DNA from: Chalara sp. BL73
Lineage: Eukaryota > Ascomycota > Leotiomycetes > Helotiales
Assembly (NCBI GenBank): GCA_918026815.1
Contig: CAKJVC010000099.1
Location: forward strand, 1-64,000
Direction of reading: 5' to 3'
Length of the DNA: 64,000 bases
Shown here: positions 21,044 through 33,942 of the stretch, piece after piece
Layout of the letters: the number at the start of each line of letters is the position of its first letter
How positions within the stretch are numbered: position 1 is the stretch's first letter
Position numbers and translations under genes: made by a program
Notes under the pieces: generated by a model
The model's database searches: none
Told to the model about the DNA's origin: nothing
The model's input: the letters and a program-made list of their open reading frames with translations, nothing else

Positions 21044-21989
21044 ATGATTGTCCATCGCCTTTCTGCCGTGCCGAGTGCATTTCATCCTTCTCTTTCCCTT
21101 TTCGCCGCCTCCGACTTGCGCCAGCGCATCCCAGCTTCCACCATACATTTAGATGTGGATCTAGTCGCTCATCGTATTATAGTGACCCCTCGATTCAGCC
21201 TTTGGCTGCCACCAGGAATCAATCGTCGTGGTGCTGCACAATAGCAGAGGACACCGTTGCTCTTTCCTGCCCCGTATTTACGTACTAGCTTGCTCCGACA
21301 ACGACTGTTCAGTCTCCTCCCATCAAGCCCTCTCGCTCTCACTTCTCGCGCGAGCTTTCGCGGTTTGTTGCTACCATTATAAAATGCGGTGATGTTGTGA
21401 AAGGATCTGCGGCGTTGATACAGGGCAGCGACGTTGAGGTGGTGGGCGTTGGGATAAGGCGGAATTGGCTTGGATGCGCAGTTCGCGGATACTGAGGGAA
21501 CGGTGGATATGATGCGGAATGCGGGTTGGATAGCAGTGATAGGGATACGGTGGTGGAAAATATGCATCAATGATGAGAGCGTGGAGCTGATAGAGGTGGG
21601 TCAACCGAGGATGCGGCGATCCTCGGTGTTTCAGCCTTACTCGTAAGCGGCCGAGATCGCCAATCGCAGCCAGCATCCTAGGAACAAATCAAATAAGTTG
21701 TCTTTTAATTTTATTGCTAAGTAAACGCCATCATCCTTTCAAACCGATCTGCGACCGATTTCTGTGGAGTTATAGTCCATGATCTCTTTGCCGCAAAGTG
21801 GTAGTCGGGAACTATTGTCGGCAGTCTGCCTTTCAAAGGCCGACCTCTGAACAACTTCTATGAATTTAGAACCCGTTCGGGGCAGTTCACAGCCCTATGA
21901 ATGTATTCCGTGTGGCATCTACTCAAGCATGAATCAAAGCAGTTATGGATGGGTCTATTGAAGTGTAAGTAGATTTAAAACTAATCACC

Positions 21990-24900
21990 TTGTTTGATTT
22001 GAGTGTTACCTGTTGCAAACTCTGGTACAGCCTCCTTCCGGACTGATAACATCAAAATCCTAATATAATCAGAAAGCGGTCAGGAATGTAGCAAAGGACA
22101 AATTGACCAACCTCGGGCTGCGAAACCTCCATTCTCACATTTGGATGGCGAGGACAGCGAAGACTTAATGTAGTACCGACCGAGTTTGAGGTACGGAGCA
22201 TATTAATAACTTTTGACCACATTGGAACACGCTCAGCAATATTTGTGTTGCCAATAATGAAAAGGCCATGTTTCGCTCGGCTGTAGATATTAGCCACATT
22301 TAATTTCATGAAGTAGGTATTATTTCTGACCTTAAAAGTACGTTGATACGGTTCTTTGAGCTTAAAAACCCTACTTTCCCGGCATGATTACTCCTTACCA
22401 AAGAAATAATACTAATCTTGGCTTCTTCACCTTGAAAGCCGTCACTAGATCCAGAATCAGTTGTTATGTGATCAGATGCTAGATGTGACTTACATGGTCG
22501 AGATTCGGAGTCGTTGATAAACCTTTTTACCTAATCCGCCTTTTGCCGCTTCGGGAACAAAAAGTTGATTATCTCCACCTAAAAATGCGTTACAATCTTG
22601 CCCTAATTTTACTTTCAGCTTATGTTCCTGCTCAGAGTATGGTGTTAGAATTGCAATGTCGTCGAGGCTGTAAACACCCTGGCGGACGATGTGTCGAACA
22701 AGCCTATGAATCATCTCGACCTCCCAATCATTGCTATAAGATTTCTGTACCCGAACTCCTCCGAAACCATCCTCCTGATTCGTGTGGTGAAGCCAATACA
22801 CGCTTTTTCTCATGCCCACTACGTCTGGAATATTTTTGACAGACTCATGATCTCTCAACTCCGGGTAGATTGTCCCCTTGAGGAGTCTTGATATATCTGG
22901 TCTCATGCGCCGTTGTACATTCAGAAAAGATAGCGGGGGTTTTCCATGATTGGAAGTAGACAGTCTCTCAAACATACTCCTGTCCAATTGGTAATGACCG
23001 CCATATGGACCTTCAGTAGAGAGTTTATAGTCGGTGATAGGTGGACGTAGCTGAGAGTAGTCGCCGATTTGAATAAGATGCTCTAAGCTAGGCAAGAGAG
23101 CTGAAAGCAAATGTCCTTCCAAAATCTGCCCTGCTTCTTCACAGATTATCACCTTTGCATCTATGTGCCGCAGGATGGATATCCTAAGAGCAAATCCCGC
23201 TGTGGTAACTCCAATAACATCGGCATTTTTCAAGCACCGTCTGTCGATCTCTCCGTATACATTGCTTCGGTGTTGCTTTTGTTCGTTATTTGATTTCAAC
23301 AGCTCAAAAAGCTCTTTACCTGTAAGTGAAAAAATCTCGCTCATCCAGCATTTAAGAAGGCGATGACGGCTCGGATTGGACAATTGGTGTATGTCTTTGT
23401 TTGCTTTCTTCAAAATCATGTCCATTGTTTCTTCCGACTCATCAACAGTTCTTAATGAAGATCCCAGTCGCCACTGGGCAAATACATCACCAGGGCCACC
23501 TGTGGCATCATTACCATTACTCTCCATTACAAATTGGCTGTATACCTGCGGATAAGTATTTTGCAAATAGATCCCAGTAGCATGCCATTCGAGATGCCCA
23601 ACATCTCGCAGTAGCCGGATTTTATGTACGATTATTTCCTCATATTCTTCTAATCTTGAAATGGTTTCGCGAAGAATGCTTCTCTCGGTCATTGTTTTCG
23701 CTTCAGATTGAGACCGAATGCGGAGATTTTTGTTTGCAAGTATAGTAGATTTACTTTGGCCGCCAACCCGAATTACATTATCAATTCCCGCATTCACAAG
23801 TCTCTCCAGGAATTGATCAAGAGCATGATTGGTATGACATCTATATTTGCTGTCAGTGATATTCATTTAATTAGTTAACGTCATATGGCGTACAAAACAA
23901 TTATAGGCCCGAGCGGAGCTTGAAATCTTCAGCTTTGTTGATCAAAAGATTCCGCAGGCTAAAGAAGAACCCAGGAACACGTGCATATAAAGGCGGTACT
24001 ATCTCAATCTCAATAGGCCTCTGTAAGTGACTCTGAGGTACAATCCACTGCTGGAATGGCAGCCAGCTTTCACGCTGCATTTGTTGAAGATTCTTTAGTA
24101 TAGGGATGAAAGTAGGAAGCAGAACTCCTGGGAACTCCACAAGTATGCTTCGAACGCCTTTTTGCTGCCAAGTAAGCTGTAATAGATGATCAACTCTCTT
24201 GTGACTCTCATCTTCTGCAACTCTGGCCGTCACAGTAATATGATGGTTGTCCGAGCCAATTCCAGGAGATCCATTAATGGCAGATATGGTGAAGAACACA
24301 ATAGACCTCATCTTCGGATGAGTTGTTACCAGACATATCAAGGATCCTAGTTGCATAGGTCTTCTCTTTTTACCACCGAATTCCTCCTCAGATCGGTATT
24401 GATTGCCAGAGCGCTGAGGTTGTCTGAAACCTAATTGAGCCCCAAGTCCACAACTTTGGTTAAATAAAACCTTTCGCACATAAACATTATCATAGATGAA
24501 GAAGCCTTGTTTTCCTAGTTCTAGATGTTCCGAACTGTCCAAATCGACGTGTGGATCGTTCCGTAATGCTCTCACTAGCCTGGTAAGCTGGCTCTCTACT
24601 GTCCCAAGAGAATCGTGCCGTAGTAATCGAAAGTGGAAATCAAGAAGTCTTTCAACTCCTGCAAGGGTGAAACTGATTGATGGGACAGCTTTCAGCGCTG
24701 TTCCTCCAATGTCAGCATAAGTTGGGAGGATCTTCACTTTCGTAATGTCTAGCCTATCATGCTGTTTGAGTGTAGCCGTAAACTTTGTCTCTGCACTGGA
24801 TTTCAAACGACAAAGCATTTTTTGAAGTATTTGCAATCTATTCACTACAAGGTGATAAGACTTGGATTCCTCAGGAATTTCGGCCTGGAAAAGGATTCGT

Positions 24901-25535
24901 TCCATCAAAACGAGTAAGTGAGGTATCTTCTCGTTGATAATTACTTGTTGGTCGTGGTTAACAGCTTCACAGAGAGCAGTAGTGGTTGCCACCAATAATG
25001 CCTCCACGGAACGGCTTTTTGCCTTGCATTCTTCAAGCAGATCGCTACAGATCTGTATAAGAAAGGCCACAATACGCTCTCTGCTTTTTCCATTTACGAT
25101 TCGGTATAGGTCGTTCACAATGGATTGGATTGACATGCAATCCAATAAGGCTTTGTGCGATATCAGTAGTAGAAACGATTGCGAATATTCGAGAACGCTA
25201 TGTTGTGTATGAATGATGTCTAAAACTGCTTCGATGTATTGATAGCCAAACAAGTTTCGGCTTGTTAGATCCTGAGCAAGATGTTGCACAGTTCCTACTT
25301 CCGCATTATCAAGAATTATTAACGCTTCTGTCCAGAACTGCTGAACAGCTTGGAGATTATGAGTTGGTGTAAATTTGAGGAAGTTTCTCCATGAAGAATA
25401 GTTATTCCACCCAGGATCTTGAGTATAAATCTCTATCAAAGTATTGGTGGTGGATCTACTGCCGATCATATCGAAATGATTGTGTACAGCGAGGGGATTT
25501 TCAATTTCAACAAACTCATTATAGTTCTCTATCAA
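21990..25535 (-). pseudogene. ZNFX1/NFX1-type superfamily 1 RNA helicase, P-loop deleted
   Basis: In fungi these large helicases carry NF-X1 zinc fingers and belong to the group linked to RNA silencing and RNA surveillance. The 544-residue frame 25535-23901 is the N-terminal helical region. The next frame (23866-22490) starts within motif Ia (YRCHTNHALDQFLERL), then the Walker B equivalent ICEEAGQILEGHLLSALLPS, GDYSQLRPPI (motif III) and NVQRRMRPDIS (motif IV). Two introns (about 22485-22436 and 22335-22285) join the rest: DGFQGEEAK, SKNRINVLLSRAKHGLFIIGN (motifs V and VI) and SLRCPRHPNV. The segment that should hold the P-loop (GPPGTGKS) is gone; only 34 bases with stops separate the two frames. 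The zinc-finger tail is also missing after PEGGC near 22030. A helicase without Walker A cannot bind ATP normally. Confidence 0.88.
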
Positions 25536-26651
25536 AACTTAATAGATCGCAAAAAGGCCTTCAATGTACTGTAGGATTAGTGAGAAACGGATGACATGAA
25601 ACAACGTAATCTTAACCTCTATTCCTTCTAATGGTGACCTGAACAGGTCATCACAGTACGCCGCAACGGGTTAGATTTGCACAACGTATTACTTTTACAT
25701 ATACTTGTATGACACGGTCTACTGTACTATACTACGAAATGCTAGCCAATTCCTACTTGGAACACGGGCTTACAGTGAGATTACTTCCCCTTCTGTTATT
25801 GTACCTCAATCCCCAGTCCAGAGGTCAGCCTTGATTGCTGTCGGGTAACATCCCGTACACTAAGGACAAATTCCGAGAAGTTTAGTCTGGGAAACAAAGT
25901 ATAAGTCGGGTTCTCCATCGGTCCAACTCTGATTTATAGTAATATCGTCGTCACATGAATCATGAAAAGTGGTTTTAACTATGTCACAAGGCCTCAAACC
26001 ACGCTCTCGGCAGCCTTATGCCAAATTAGGGTTAGCTTCGCTCGTCAACATTCACTAATCCCATCTGGGGTTAGTTGGCGTGTGATGAGCGTGGGTCAAT
26101 ACCACGTCCACCCAATAAGACTTAAACTGCACCGTCAAACCAATGATATTTGCAATTCCGATCCGTACCTTCTTGAGACGATCTTAGGCTGGCCTAGAAG
26201 AGCTTAGGACGAGCAAGATCCGGCCCAATACTTTCTTGCCACAACTTTCATGCCTGCAGGCATTAAAATGCGTATCTTACCTCAAAGAAACTCATTTAGC
26301 AGATACCTCTCAGAAGGGATCATATTCTTGGGGATTGAACAACACAGTTCTATTACTATATTGCGTGTGCGATGAATATGTTGAGGATTTTTGCAACCTT
26401 TCAGGCCTACTCTCTCCACGGAGGCTTTACGAGCCCACCAATCTACTGTTTTATGCAAGGATCCTATCATTCAGAACGATTGGCTTGCAGACCCTGTAGC
26501 ATCTGGGGATACATTAATGAGTCAGACTCTTTGTTTCGTCGTTATCAAGAATCCGACCAAAAAAAGACCGTGATTGGGTTGATGGGAACCCCGGCCACGC
26601 CACCAACCCGTTGGCCTCCAGGTCACGGGCCATCGCGTCCAATACGCGTAA
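25536..26651. other. Intergenic, no gene recognised
   Basis: Probably contains the promoter and perhaps the first exon of the Ulp1-like gene downstream, but I could not fix either. A TTAGGGTTAG motif at 26026-26035 is likely chance. Confidence 0.4.
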
Positions 26652-29600
26652 AGTGCTTGCAGCAAGTCGCGTCTCCTCAACTGGCCTTTGGGGGTTCAGG
26701 CGGGATGTCTCGATCCGCAAGATCATAAAGGCTTTGATGCCTCCTGGCACCGCAACAGAACTCTCTTACGCCATTCCTCCGGCCAACGACTTTATTTGTG
26801 CTCTTCCTGCGACATTTCGGCGGGACTTGCAGCGAAGATGGATAGGGGCGACGAATGTCACGTGGTCAAGCTGCTCAAAGAATATGGGGATAGTATTCTC
26901 GACGGCACTTTCCTCTCTAGAATAGAAGGTAACTTGCCTACCACGACTTCTCATATAGCATGGAATGATACGTCTCACTAAATGTGTAATTCTATAGAAG
27001 ATATTGGAATTCAAGAAGATCAACCTCTCAGTAAGATACAGTGCACGCCAAATTCGAATCTTAAAAGTGCTGATATATCATTTCTATAGACGTTGAACAG
27101 TTACTGGCCCAGCACATGCATCCGCACAGTTCCGTACCGCAAAATGATACTCTCAGCACCTGTATTTCCTGGCCGTGTCAATTCTGTATTCGAATCATCT
27201 TCCTCGTCGTTCAATCGCCCTTAATCCCTCACATGATCGGTCAAATCAAATCCCATATTCTGTCGTCGAGCAATTCTGATAGCAACAATTTCAAGGAGGA
27301 ACTTTACGAAGACCTGAAAGACCCTGAACAGCTACCCTTCGTGGCGCCACTACGAATCAAAGTCCATCCTGAAGTTAGCACCCCTCAACCCGTTTCACAG
27401 CAAAATACAGATCAGCCGTCGACAAGCCTTACCTTGGATGAAACTGCACAGCTGTGGAAGTCTCATTTGGAAACCCCAGAGAGAAATACTAAATCCAAGG
27501 TAATCAAGGATTTCCGTGAAGGCTTTGAACACGCTAAATATATATTTATAGGAACTCTCCGGAGCTGATGTACTTCAACTAGAGGTAAGTATGCGATCAG
27601 AAGTTCATCCACAGAGGAGCTGATGACTTCATTCTAGACGATTAGTGATAGCGCAATTGGTTTTTCTTGTAGGCATTCCTATTCACCACTTTGTTACTGG
27701 AACTTTATTTGACTTAACTATAATAGCAACCAGACCGGAGGCACCATCGATGGTGGATATGCCGCAAACCCCATCAACCTTTGGGCAAAGGGCGAGTGAT
27801 ATTTCACTTCCAGAAATCCATACCAGCAGTAGTAGGTCTGAAGATGAAGAAGAGCAGAAGACACCGCCAGCCTGGGCAGACACTCCTGAACGGAACAAAC
27901 AACTTTGTGCACAGGATGGACGAGATAGCCTTCGCAGGAAGGTATTTGGTAGCCCATATTCCAAGTTTCACCTGCCAATGAAGGAGATGTTCCCAGGCAC
28001 CAAGGCAGAGGACTGGGCTAGAACGAACTCAGAGGGGAAATTCAGCAACATCTATTCACCTTCCCCCGATTCTCATACGCGGCTCCCTCGCCAAACCGCT
28101 GCAAAATTCAGTGCATTGGCAAGCACGCCAAGCCGTGTAAGATCTGACAATATCATACGGACGGCGAATTTCGCCAACACGTCTTTGGCGGCACCTCCAA
28201 AACGAGCACTTCGTCCTCGTGTTTGCAAAGACACTTCATCGTCCGAGACAGAAAACCCCAAATTAACTGACGCTGGGCTTGACACCGTAGTAGAACTGAG
28301 TCCCGTCCTCCGGAATTGTGAAATGGCACCACAATTGAAGGTGAGGGCTTTGGACCTGACTGGTACAGGATTCGACGCGCCAGCGAAACGTCCTGTGAAG
28401 TCTCACCATTCACAATCGACTCAAGCTCCAGTTAGGAACTCTCTATCTGGCGGAATCAACGATGTCAAAGCTCAGATAACTCTAAGCGTAAAAAAGTTTT
28501 ACCCTATAATTGTCTTTTTTCTCCCTACTGCGAACGCAACACAGTACTTGGATTTCAACCCGTATTGTCTGAGAGCAAAAACGACAGCAATCCTAACCAA
28601 AAAAAAGAGGGATGCATTAAAATCGCAGGGGGCGAGCATCAGTGCTCAGATTCAATCATCAATCGATGATAGGCAGCTGGACGAAGTTTTTGCCTCCGAT
28701 GGCTTTACACTAAATGATCTGATACCGCAGCCTGGTCGGCCTGTCAGTGTGAGGGACGCAATATCAAAGGTTCAGAACCGTAAGAAAGATGTTCTGAACA
28801 TGCTGAACTGGATTGACTATTCTATGGCTCGAGTGTACGAATCTATGGGAGAGGTAAGTTTTGCCTCCGGATTGAGATGACCAATTGTTAACAGCTAGGA
28901 GGTCCGGAAACCAGAGTATGACCTAGATGTTATGAATGTTTATCTATGCTTCTGGGCGTGGTTCCGCCTATTGGGACCGGTCCTGAATGGACGACGGCAA
29001 CGCTCCTGGATTGTACTTTTTTGTGAGTGATTATCCACCATACACCAATTTATTGAAACTAATCCACGAGCAGTAAGAAGTAAGGTTGGGATTACAAGAC
29101 TCAAGAGCTACCTGAATCTAAATCACCGCCCGATATCTTTTCACATATTGCTCACGCAACTCCGAACCCTTGAGCCTCCAGTCGCAGAGGGTGGAGACTT
29201 CACTCCAGGCTGCAGAACTGCACTAGACTATATCAAAAGACTTCTTAGGGGCAGTACGGCGCTCAAGTAAGAGACGTATGCAAGCAGAATGGATTTGTTC
29301 AAATTCTAATGGTTTGCAGCGGCAAAATAATAACGGATGATATCATCACAAATGCGCTTATGTGTGTTCCTCCTAAAGGCTATACTGGAGGAAGCCCAGT
29401 TGCTGGGCTAACAGCGCCGTTGAAAGCTAGACCAGGTAAGAATAATGCTATAACTCTGGTGAACAATTTACTAACCATTCAATTATGCGTAGTTATTCTA
29501 GAAGGAGTTTCAACGAGTCAGGTATGTTTTCTAGCACACGCTTTATTCAAAAAGCTGATAATAAACAGAACGTAATTCCTGATGAAGGCGTGGTGCTAAG

Positions 29601-30567
29601 CAGTGACTTTGATGAAGAATCACTGCTTAAAGCACGTCGAATTGAAGGTGAAGATGATTCAGGATTTGGTGGTATCACCGATAGATCAAGTTCCGACTAC
29701 GTGGTGGAAGACTCTGACCACCACAATTCGTTAGCTTATGAAGTACAGAAACTTGTAAGTTCATCCACATGGCGAGTCAGCTATGCCTAACAAGGAACAG
29801 GCAACTCAACTCGAAAACTGCCGAAGCCTGATCACAACAGATGCTACCGCTACACGGCCATTTAAATTTTCTTGTGGGCCTAAATCCATACGCCAGCTAA
29901 CAGCAGATTCACCCCTGGATCCTCCCGTCTTCGATATCATCGTTTCTCTAGCGAAGCCCGCAACTTCCGAATATCCCACGGTATACCTAGGCACGTTCAT
30001 CTACCTAGAAATTATGAAATGGGGCTTTGGACACAGTAAAACGATGGTCAATCATATTCGACAAGTCGGAGATTGGATAATTCCAATCCTCAAGGATGGA
30101 CACTGGTGTGCAATGATGATCCGTTGGGAGAAAAAAGAAAAGAAGCTCGTGTTGTATGACCCTCAACACCATCAGCCCGGTAGTCAGGCTGCAGTTCGAG
30201 GGAAAGAGATATTTGCCGTGAGTATAAGATCTCCCTAAGTTCTCCTCAACTGTCGCTTAGGTATTTTTAGTGTATCAACAAGTGGATTGTGCATCTCTGT
30301 AACGGTAACGATTGCATAATTTGGAAGCGAGAACGGGCCCTCGGGCCTGTGCAGGACCGACATGATAATGTTCATTGTGGCATATATACGCTCCAGACTG
30401 TTTGCTCTTGGTATGGAGGCCGACATCCTGTCGTCCAATTGGCAAATCCGATTAAGCTTAGACGAGAATTTATTCGCCATCTACAGGAAAGTGTGGATGG
30501 AAAGAAAGTTCGGACGGTGCCGCAAGGCGTTAGAAATTCTGCTGTTGGGTTACATGACCTAGCATAA
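26652..30567 (+). CDS. Multi-exon gene with C-terminal Ulp1/C48 cysteine-protease domain (5' end uncertain)
   Basis: Fourteen exons can be joined with no frame break: (start?)-26928, 26998-27030, 27090-27499, 27552-27584, 27638-27668, 27727-28487, 28545-28853, 28899-29022, 29074-29266, 29320-29435, 29493-29521, 29569-29754, 29795-30217 and about 30271-30567. All introns are GT-AG and 41-73 nt. The protein exceeds 1,000 residues. Near the N-terminus is a possible zinc site (YLCSSCD ... DECH). The middle is acidic and Ser/Pro-rich (HTSSSRSEDEEEQKTP), likely disordered. The end has the Ulp1 fold signature: His in KDGHWCAMMIRW, Asp in LVLYDPQHH, Gln in GPVQDRHD and nucleophile Cys in NVHCGIYTL, in the correct order. 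C48 enzymes process or remove ubiquitin-like modifiers such as SUMO. The substrate here is unknown. No ATG lies upstream in frame in exon 1 after the TAA at 26649, so an upstream exon is missing from this model. The intron 28488-28544 (57 nt) could also be retained in frame. Confidence 0.75.
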
Positions 30568-31038
30568 TAGGCACAATTCTTCTGCTCAGCTGCAAGACGT
30601 GGTAATCTAGGCATTATAGTTCTCAAACACCCTATTTTAACGAAGGCTGATTGGGGATATGGCTTATTGGGGAATAGCAGACCTCTCTGTAAGCTTGATA
30701 AAAGTTAATACTGAGTGCCTCAAGGGATTCCTTTAATTTACTGTTTTGTGGAGGCTGAATGTGGGTGGCTTTCATACCAACCATTGACAGTATCCCCGAT
30801 CAAGGTGCTGTCAATCAAGTTCGAGGACTCATAGTACCTGTTTGTAGTAATGGAAAGGATACTTCACCGAAAACCTCTGTTTAAAAGTTGGCAGGAGTAG
30901 CGACGATGAGAAGTACTCAATGGATCAGTCCTCGTGCATGCTGATTTGAACGTAATGTCAAATTGGGATCAGAGTCATAGATATAAACATCGCTAAGCCA
31001 AATTCGACAACAGTTCAGTGTTTCTCAGATAAACGTCT
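30568..31038. other. Intergenic, no gene recognised
   Basis: Lies between the convergent ends of the Ulp1-like gene and the kinase-like gene, so it holds both 3' flanks. No coding signal seen. Confidence 0.5.
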
Positions 31039-31981
31039 TTACGCCCATTCAAAGCCTAAATCTACCAATTTCCCCTCCTTCTCACTCCTTATTGGATTAG
31101 TGCACCTCTTAGTCCCGACACACGGCCAAACTTTGCCGTCACTATCTCTACCAACACCTGCTCTGTTACATTTTTGTTGGAACAGGAACACATCATGATC
31201 TGATCCATGACTTGGCGTTGTCGGGGGCTTCGTCCGAATGCTAGCGTCCATCTTCGACAGATACGGACCTGCGAAAAATGGGTCCATTACTATTGTGTCT
31301 GGGTCAGGGCGCTGGACAAGAATCTTTCCAACCAGTTTTCTGCCTTCCACGTGTACTGAGCGGTCTGGATGTGGGCTGCCTGAACGATAAAGTAGCATCT
31401 TCATACTTCATAGAATTAGCAAGAATAATTTTCTGCGTTTAAAAGTGCTTACAAGATGATGCCAAGGCTCCATGAGTCGACGCTGTTATTGTGGCCGCGT
31501 CCATCGCGCATCTCTGGCGCCATATATAGATATGTTGGTGGTACATCAAACACACGATCGACTGGCGAACTGAGGCGCGCCGCACGCTCAACGCCTGTTA
31601 TTTTAACATTCATGTTCGAATCTAGAAGGACATCCCGTGTCTCTAGACCCCGGTGCGTAATATGTGCTGTATTGTGAAGATATTTGATCGCTCCTGCGAT
31701 CTGGATTCCAAATTCACGCGCTTCAGGCGCGGTAAGATATTTTCGTGCCTGGATCATATCTTCCAGTGTGGAATTTTCGCAAAAGTCCAAAACCATAAAC
31801 TCAAGGCCGTTGTAGGTAATTAGGCCGTGGAATTCGATAATGTTGGGATGATGCAGGTCCAAAAGTATTGAGCTTTCACCGACGTCCTTCAACGCGACCT
31901 TGCGCCCGTTGTGCTCCTGTCCTAGAACGATTGCTTTGTATCCTACAATCAAATTTGCCCTGCTTCTTAATTCATCCTCGA
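31039..31981 (-). pseudogene. Protein kinase-like gene with lost catalytic residues
   Basis: Two exons (31981 or further to 31453; 31405-31039) join through a 47-nt GT-AG intron (31452-31406) in frame (WSLGII-F-MKMLL). The kinase fold is recognisable: VAL-K (beta3 Lys) in NGRKVALKDV, HPNIIEFHGL, MVLDFCE, and a C-lobe with YMAPEM and DSWSLGII. The catalytic loop reads THRGLETRDVLL where active kinases have H-R-D, and the metal-binding D-F-G position reads TGVE. The glycine-rich loop is not visible upstream. The C-terminal PFFAGPYLSKM resembles the end of Polo-type kinase domains. Either a pseudokinase or a decayed gene. The 5' end is not defined because no convincing start was found. Confidence 0.65.
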
Positions 31982-32702
31982 CGAGATAGCCCCGATCCTG
32001 GCAACATTCGCATGACCGTTCGTTTATGATGAAAGGGATCTCGGAATTGTTTCGCCTGGAACACTGCTCTATATTGGGTCAGCAATCTGAAGGTTGCGAT
32101 AAATGCTTTGGACCAACCGAAATGCGGCTTATGCTCCACAGGATAAGTCATCTCCATGGTTAAATCTTGAGAAGAATTTCGGAGTAACAGCGTTCAAAGG
32201 GAAGTACCATCTTAAAGTATCCTTTATGTTTTTGTCGCGTCATCATGTATCAGAATATCGCGTTTAACGTGTTGGCCCAGCAACGTAGCCCCGCAAAGTG
32301 AAAGCGTCACGCGATTTTCGAGAGACGACGCCTATTTCGACAACATGCGGGGCTGTGAGTCTGACAACACGTAATCTTGTTCAAGGCGGGTTCTGGCGGA
32401 CAGCAATAAATCGCGAATCTAAGTTCAAAAGAGTCCTTTTGAGGATAAAGTTGGGCTAGTTGCCTTTCGGGAGTGTCTCGATTCCGCAAATGCATTGGAA
32501 GGCAAATCCCCTCCTGCCGCTGCTGCGATCGATTGCCGTGGGAGTTATAGACTGTCCTGCGTTAACCTTGCTAAACCTGCTGTCAAGGCTCTTATAAAAC
32601 AAGTAAATCAAGAGCAGCAAGCTCTTGACCGTGCCAGCTATATAGTTTGACTTCCTTGATATATTCACGACTTACAAACTATTATAAATATATCATTGAA
32701 GT
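31982..32702. other. Intergenic, no gene recognised
   Basis: Only short frames without domain similarity. The region upstream of the kinase-like gene could include its missing first exon. Confidence 0.4.
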
Positions 32703-32898
32703 TGTTGGAACATCGATATCACCTGACTACGTGGCCAAAGCGTATCTTGAAACACGCATATATATCTTACCTAGCTAGTACAGACTAACAACAAGCAATA
32801 AATGAAAAATACAGTACAGTCGTTATATCTTTCCTTTCACTTAGTGATATCACTATGATCCCCTGTAAAGCCAACACTGATCAGTGATTAACCCTACA
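32703..32898 (+). repeat. LTR D (196 bp), probable 5' LTR of a truncated retrotransposon
   Basis: Starts TGTTGGAACATCGATATCAC and ends AACCCTACA. It is followed by a leader of about 375 bp and a gag-like start codon, the layout expected of a 5' LTR. No second LTR of this family is in the window to confirm the boundaries. Confidence 0.6.
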
Positions 32899-33274
32899 GG
32901 TTGATCACAGAGAAGCAAGGTCATCGCAGAAGAGGCAGCTGTTCTAGGGGAAAACACCAGTCCCCTGAGATAGCTGTGCTAGAGTAGTAGAAGTCTACTA
33001 GCTAGGGATTCGTTGCCTAGTTTAGTAGTCAAGCTACCGAAGGCTTGAAGGTGTATTGCGGGCAACTCCCCCAATACAGACCATATCAGCCGCGTCCCAT
33101 CACGCATTCGACAAACGCGTCTGCACTCGACGATCGAAGGACCTATTCGATATCCGAGACCTGCAAGCGACTCAGAACAATTATTAGATCAATCGCTAAA
33201 TCAGCGAGCCGGATCTGAACGCGTTACGCTAAGATATCGCTGTCACAGGTCTTGGGGAGTACAAGCTAAATAAC

Positions 33275-33405
33275 ATGTCTTCTGACAACGAGGTTATACT
33301 ACCCCAACAGAAGCTGTTGGACAGATTCGAATACCTTCGCAAATATATTGATGAGGAGAAGTGGGACAATGAGATTGGAGACCTAAGGGCTGAGGGTATT
33401 ACAGT
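33275..33405 (+). pseudogene. Truncated gag-like N-terminus
   Basis: From ATG 33275 the frame gives a charged peptide of 43 residues (MSSDNEVILPQQKLLDRFEY ...) that ends where the MITE begins at 33402; the frame then runs into MITE sequence and stops near 33450. Gag assignment rests on position downstream of the LTR and leader, not on a named motif. Confidence 0.5.
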
Positions 33406-33942
33406 CGAAACTGTTTATATGAAAACTCCTTATATGAAAAACCTCTAGATATGGGAATGAAGGCCTGGAACAGTCGATTTTATAGTGGGTAGATGGGAAA
33501 ACCTCTTTAAAGGCATATGGGAATGAGATACAAGCTTTTTTGGTGCATTCCCATATAAGAATGTGGTGGGGCCTAAGTTCCTGTTCCCAGATTAGTTATT
33601 ATATGATTGTCAACACCCCTTAATTGAACCAAAATACCTTTGTTTTGACCTTTTCTAAGCTTCATGATGCCTTACCGACGAGCTAGAGAACCAATTATTC
33701 CAAGTGTACTAATCGCAGCACAGCCTAAAAGTCGAATAAAGAGTTATAATTAATCCTACGAATGAAAAGAAATATCGTTTACGCCAGTGGTATTTTAACT
33801 TTAATTTGGTGTATATATCACTAGAAAATGCTTCTAGAATGCAGTATAATCTTGCTTACATAAGACCTCTTTACATGGTAAACCCCTATATATGGGAATC
33901 AGGATTTGGAACCAAGCGTTTCCATATAAACAGTTTCGACTG
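33402..33942. mobile_element. TA-flanked MITE (541 bp), Tc1/mariner or pogo type
   Basis: Perfect 20-bp terminal inverted repeats CAGTCGAAACTGTTTATATG, flanked by TA at 33400-33401 and 33943-33944. Just inside, ATATGGGAA-type motifs recur several times. No transposase remnant. One end of a relative is at 5267-5315. Its left neighbour is gag-like sequence and its right neighbour is LTR C family sequence, so the insertion sits at or near an older junction. Confidence 0.9.

Larger units (their letters stand above)
19111..21960. other. Intergenic region, no gene supported
   Basis: Apart from the palindrome at 20051-20121 and the tandem repeat at 20980-21043 I see no domain, intron pattern or transposon end. 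Several open frames of 60-170 codons exist, but their composition does not look protein-like. Confidence 0.5.

Noticed and set aside
20779..21288. 169-codon plus-strand open frame
   Set aside because: It runs through the 16-bp tandem repeat, which shifts frame with each unit, and has no domain, so it is unlikely to be a gene.
20086..26035. TTAGGGTTAG motifs as evidence of an internal telomere
   Set aside because: Only two short isolated matches with no array, which chance can explain.
26372..26728. 118-codon plus-strand frame as the first exon of the Ulp1-like gene
   Set aside because: Its frame conflicts with exon 1 (YLCSSCD frame) and no GT-AG pair was found that joins them convincingly.
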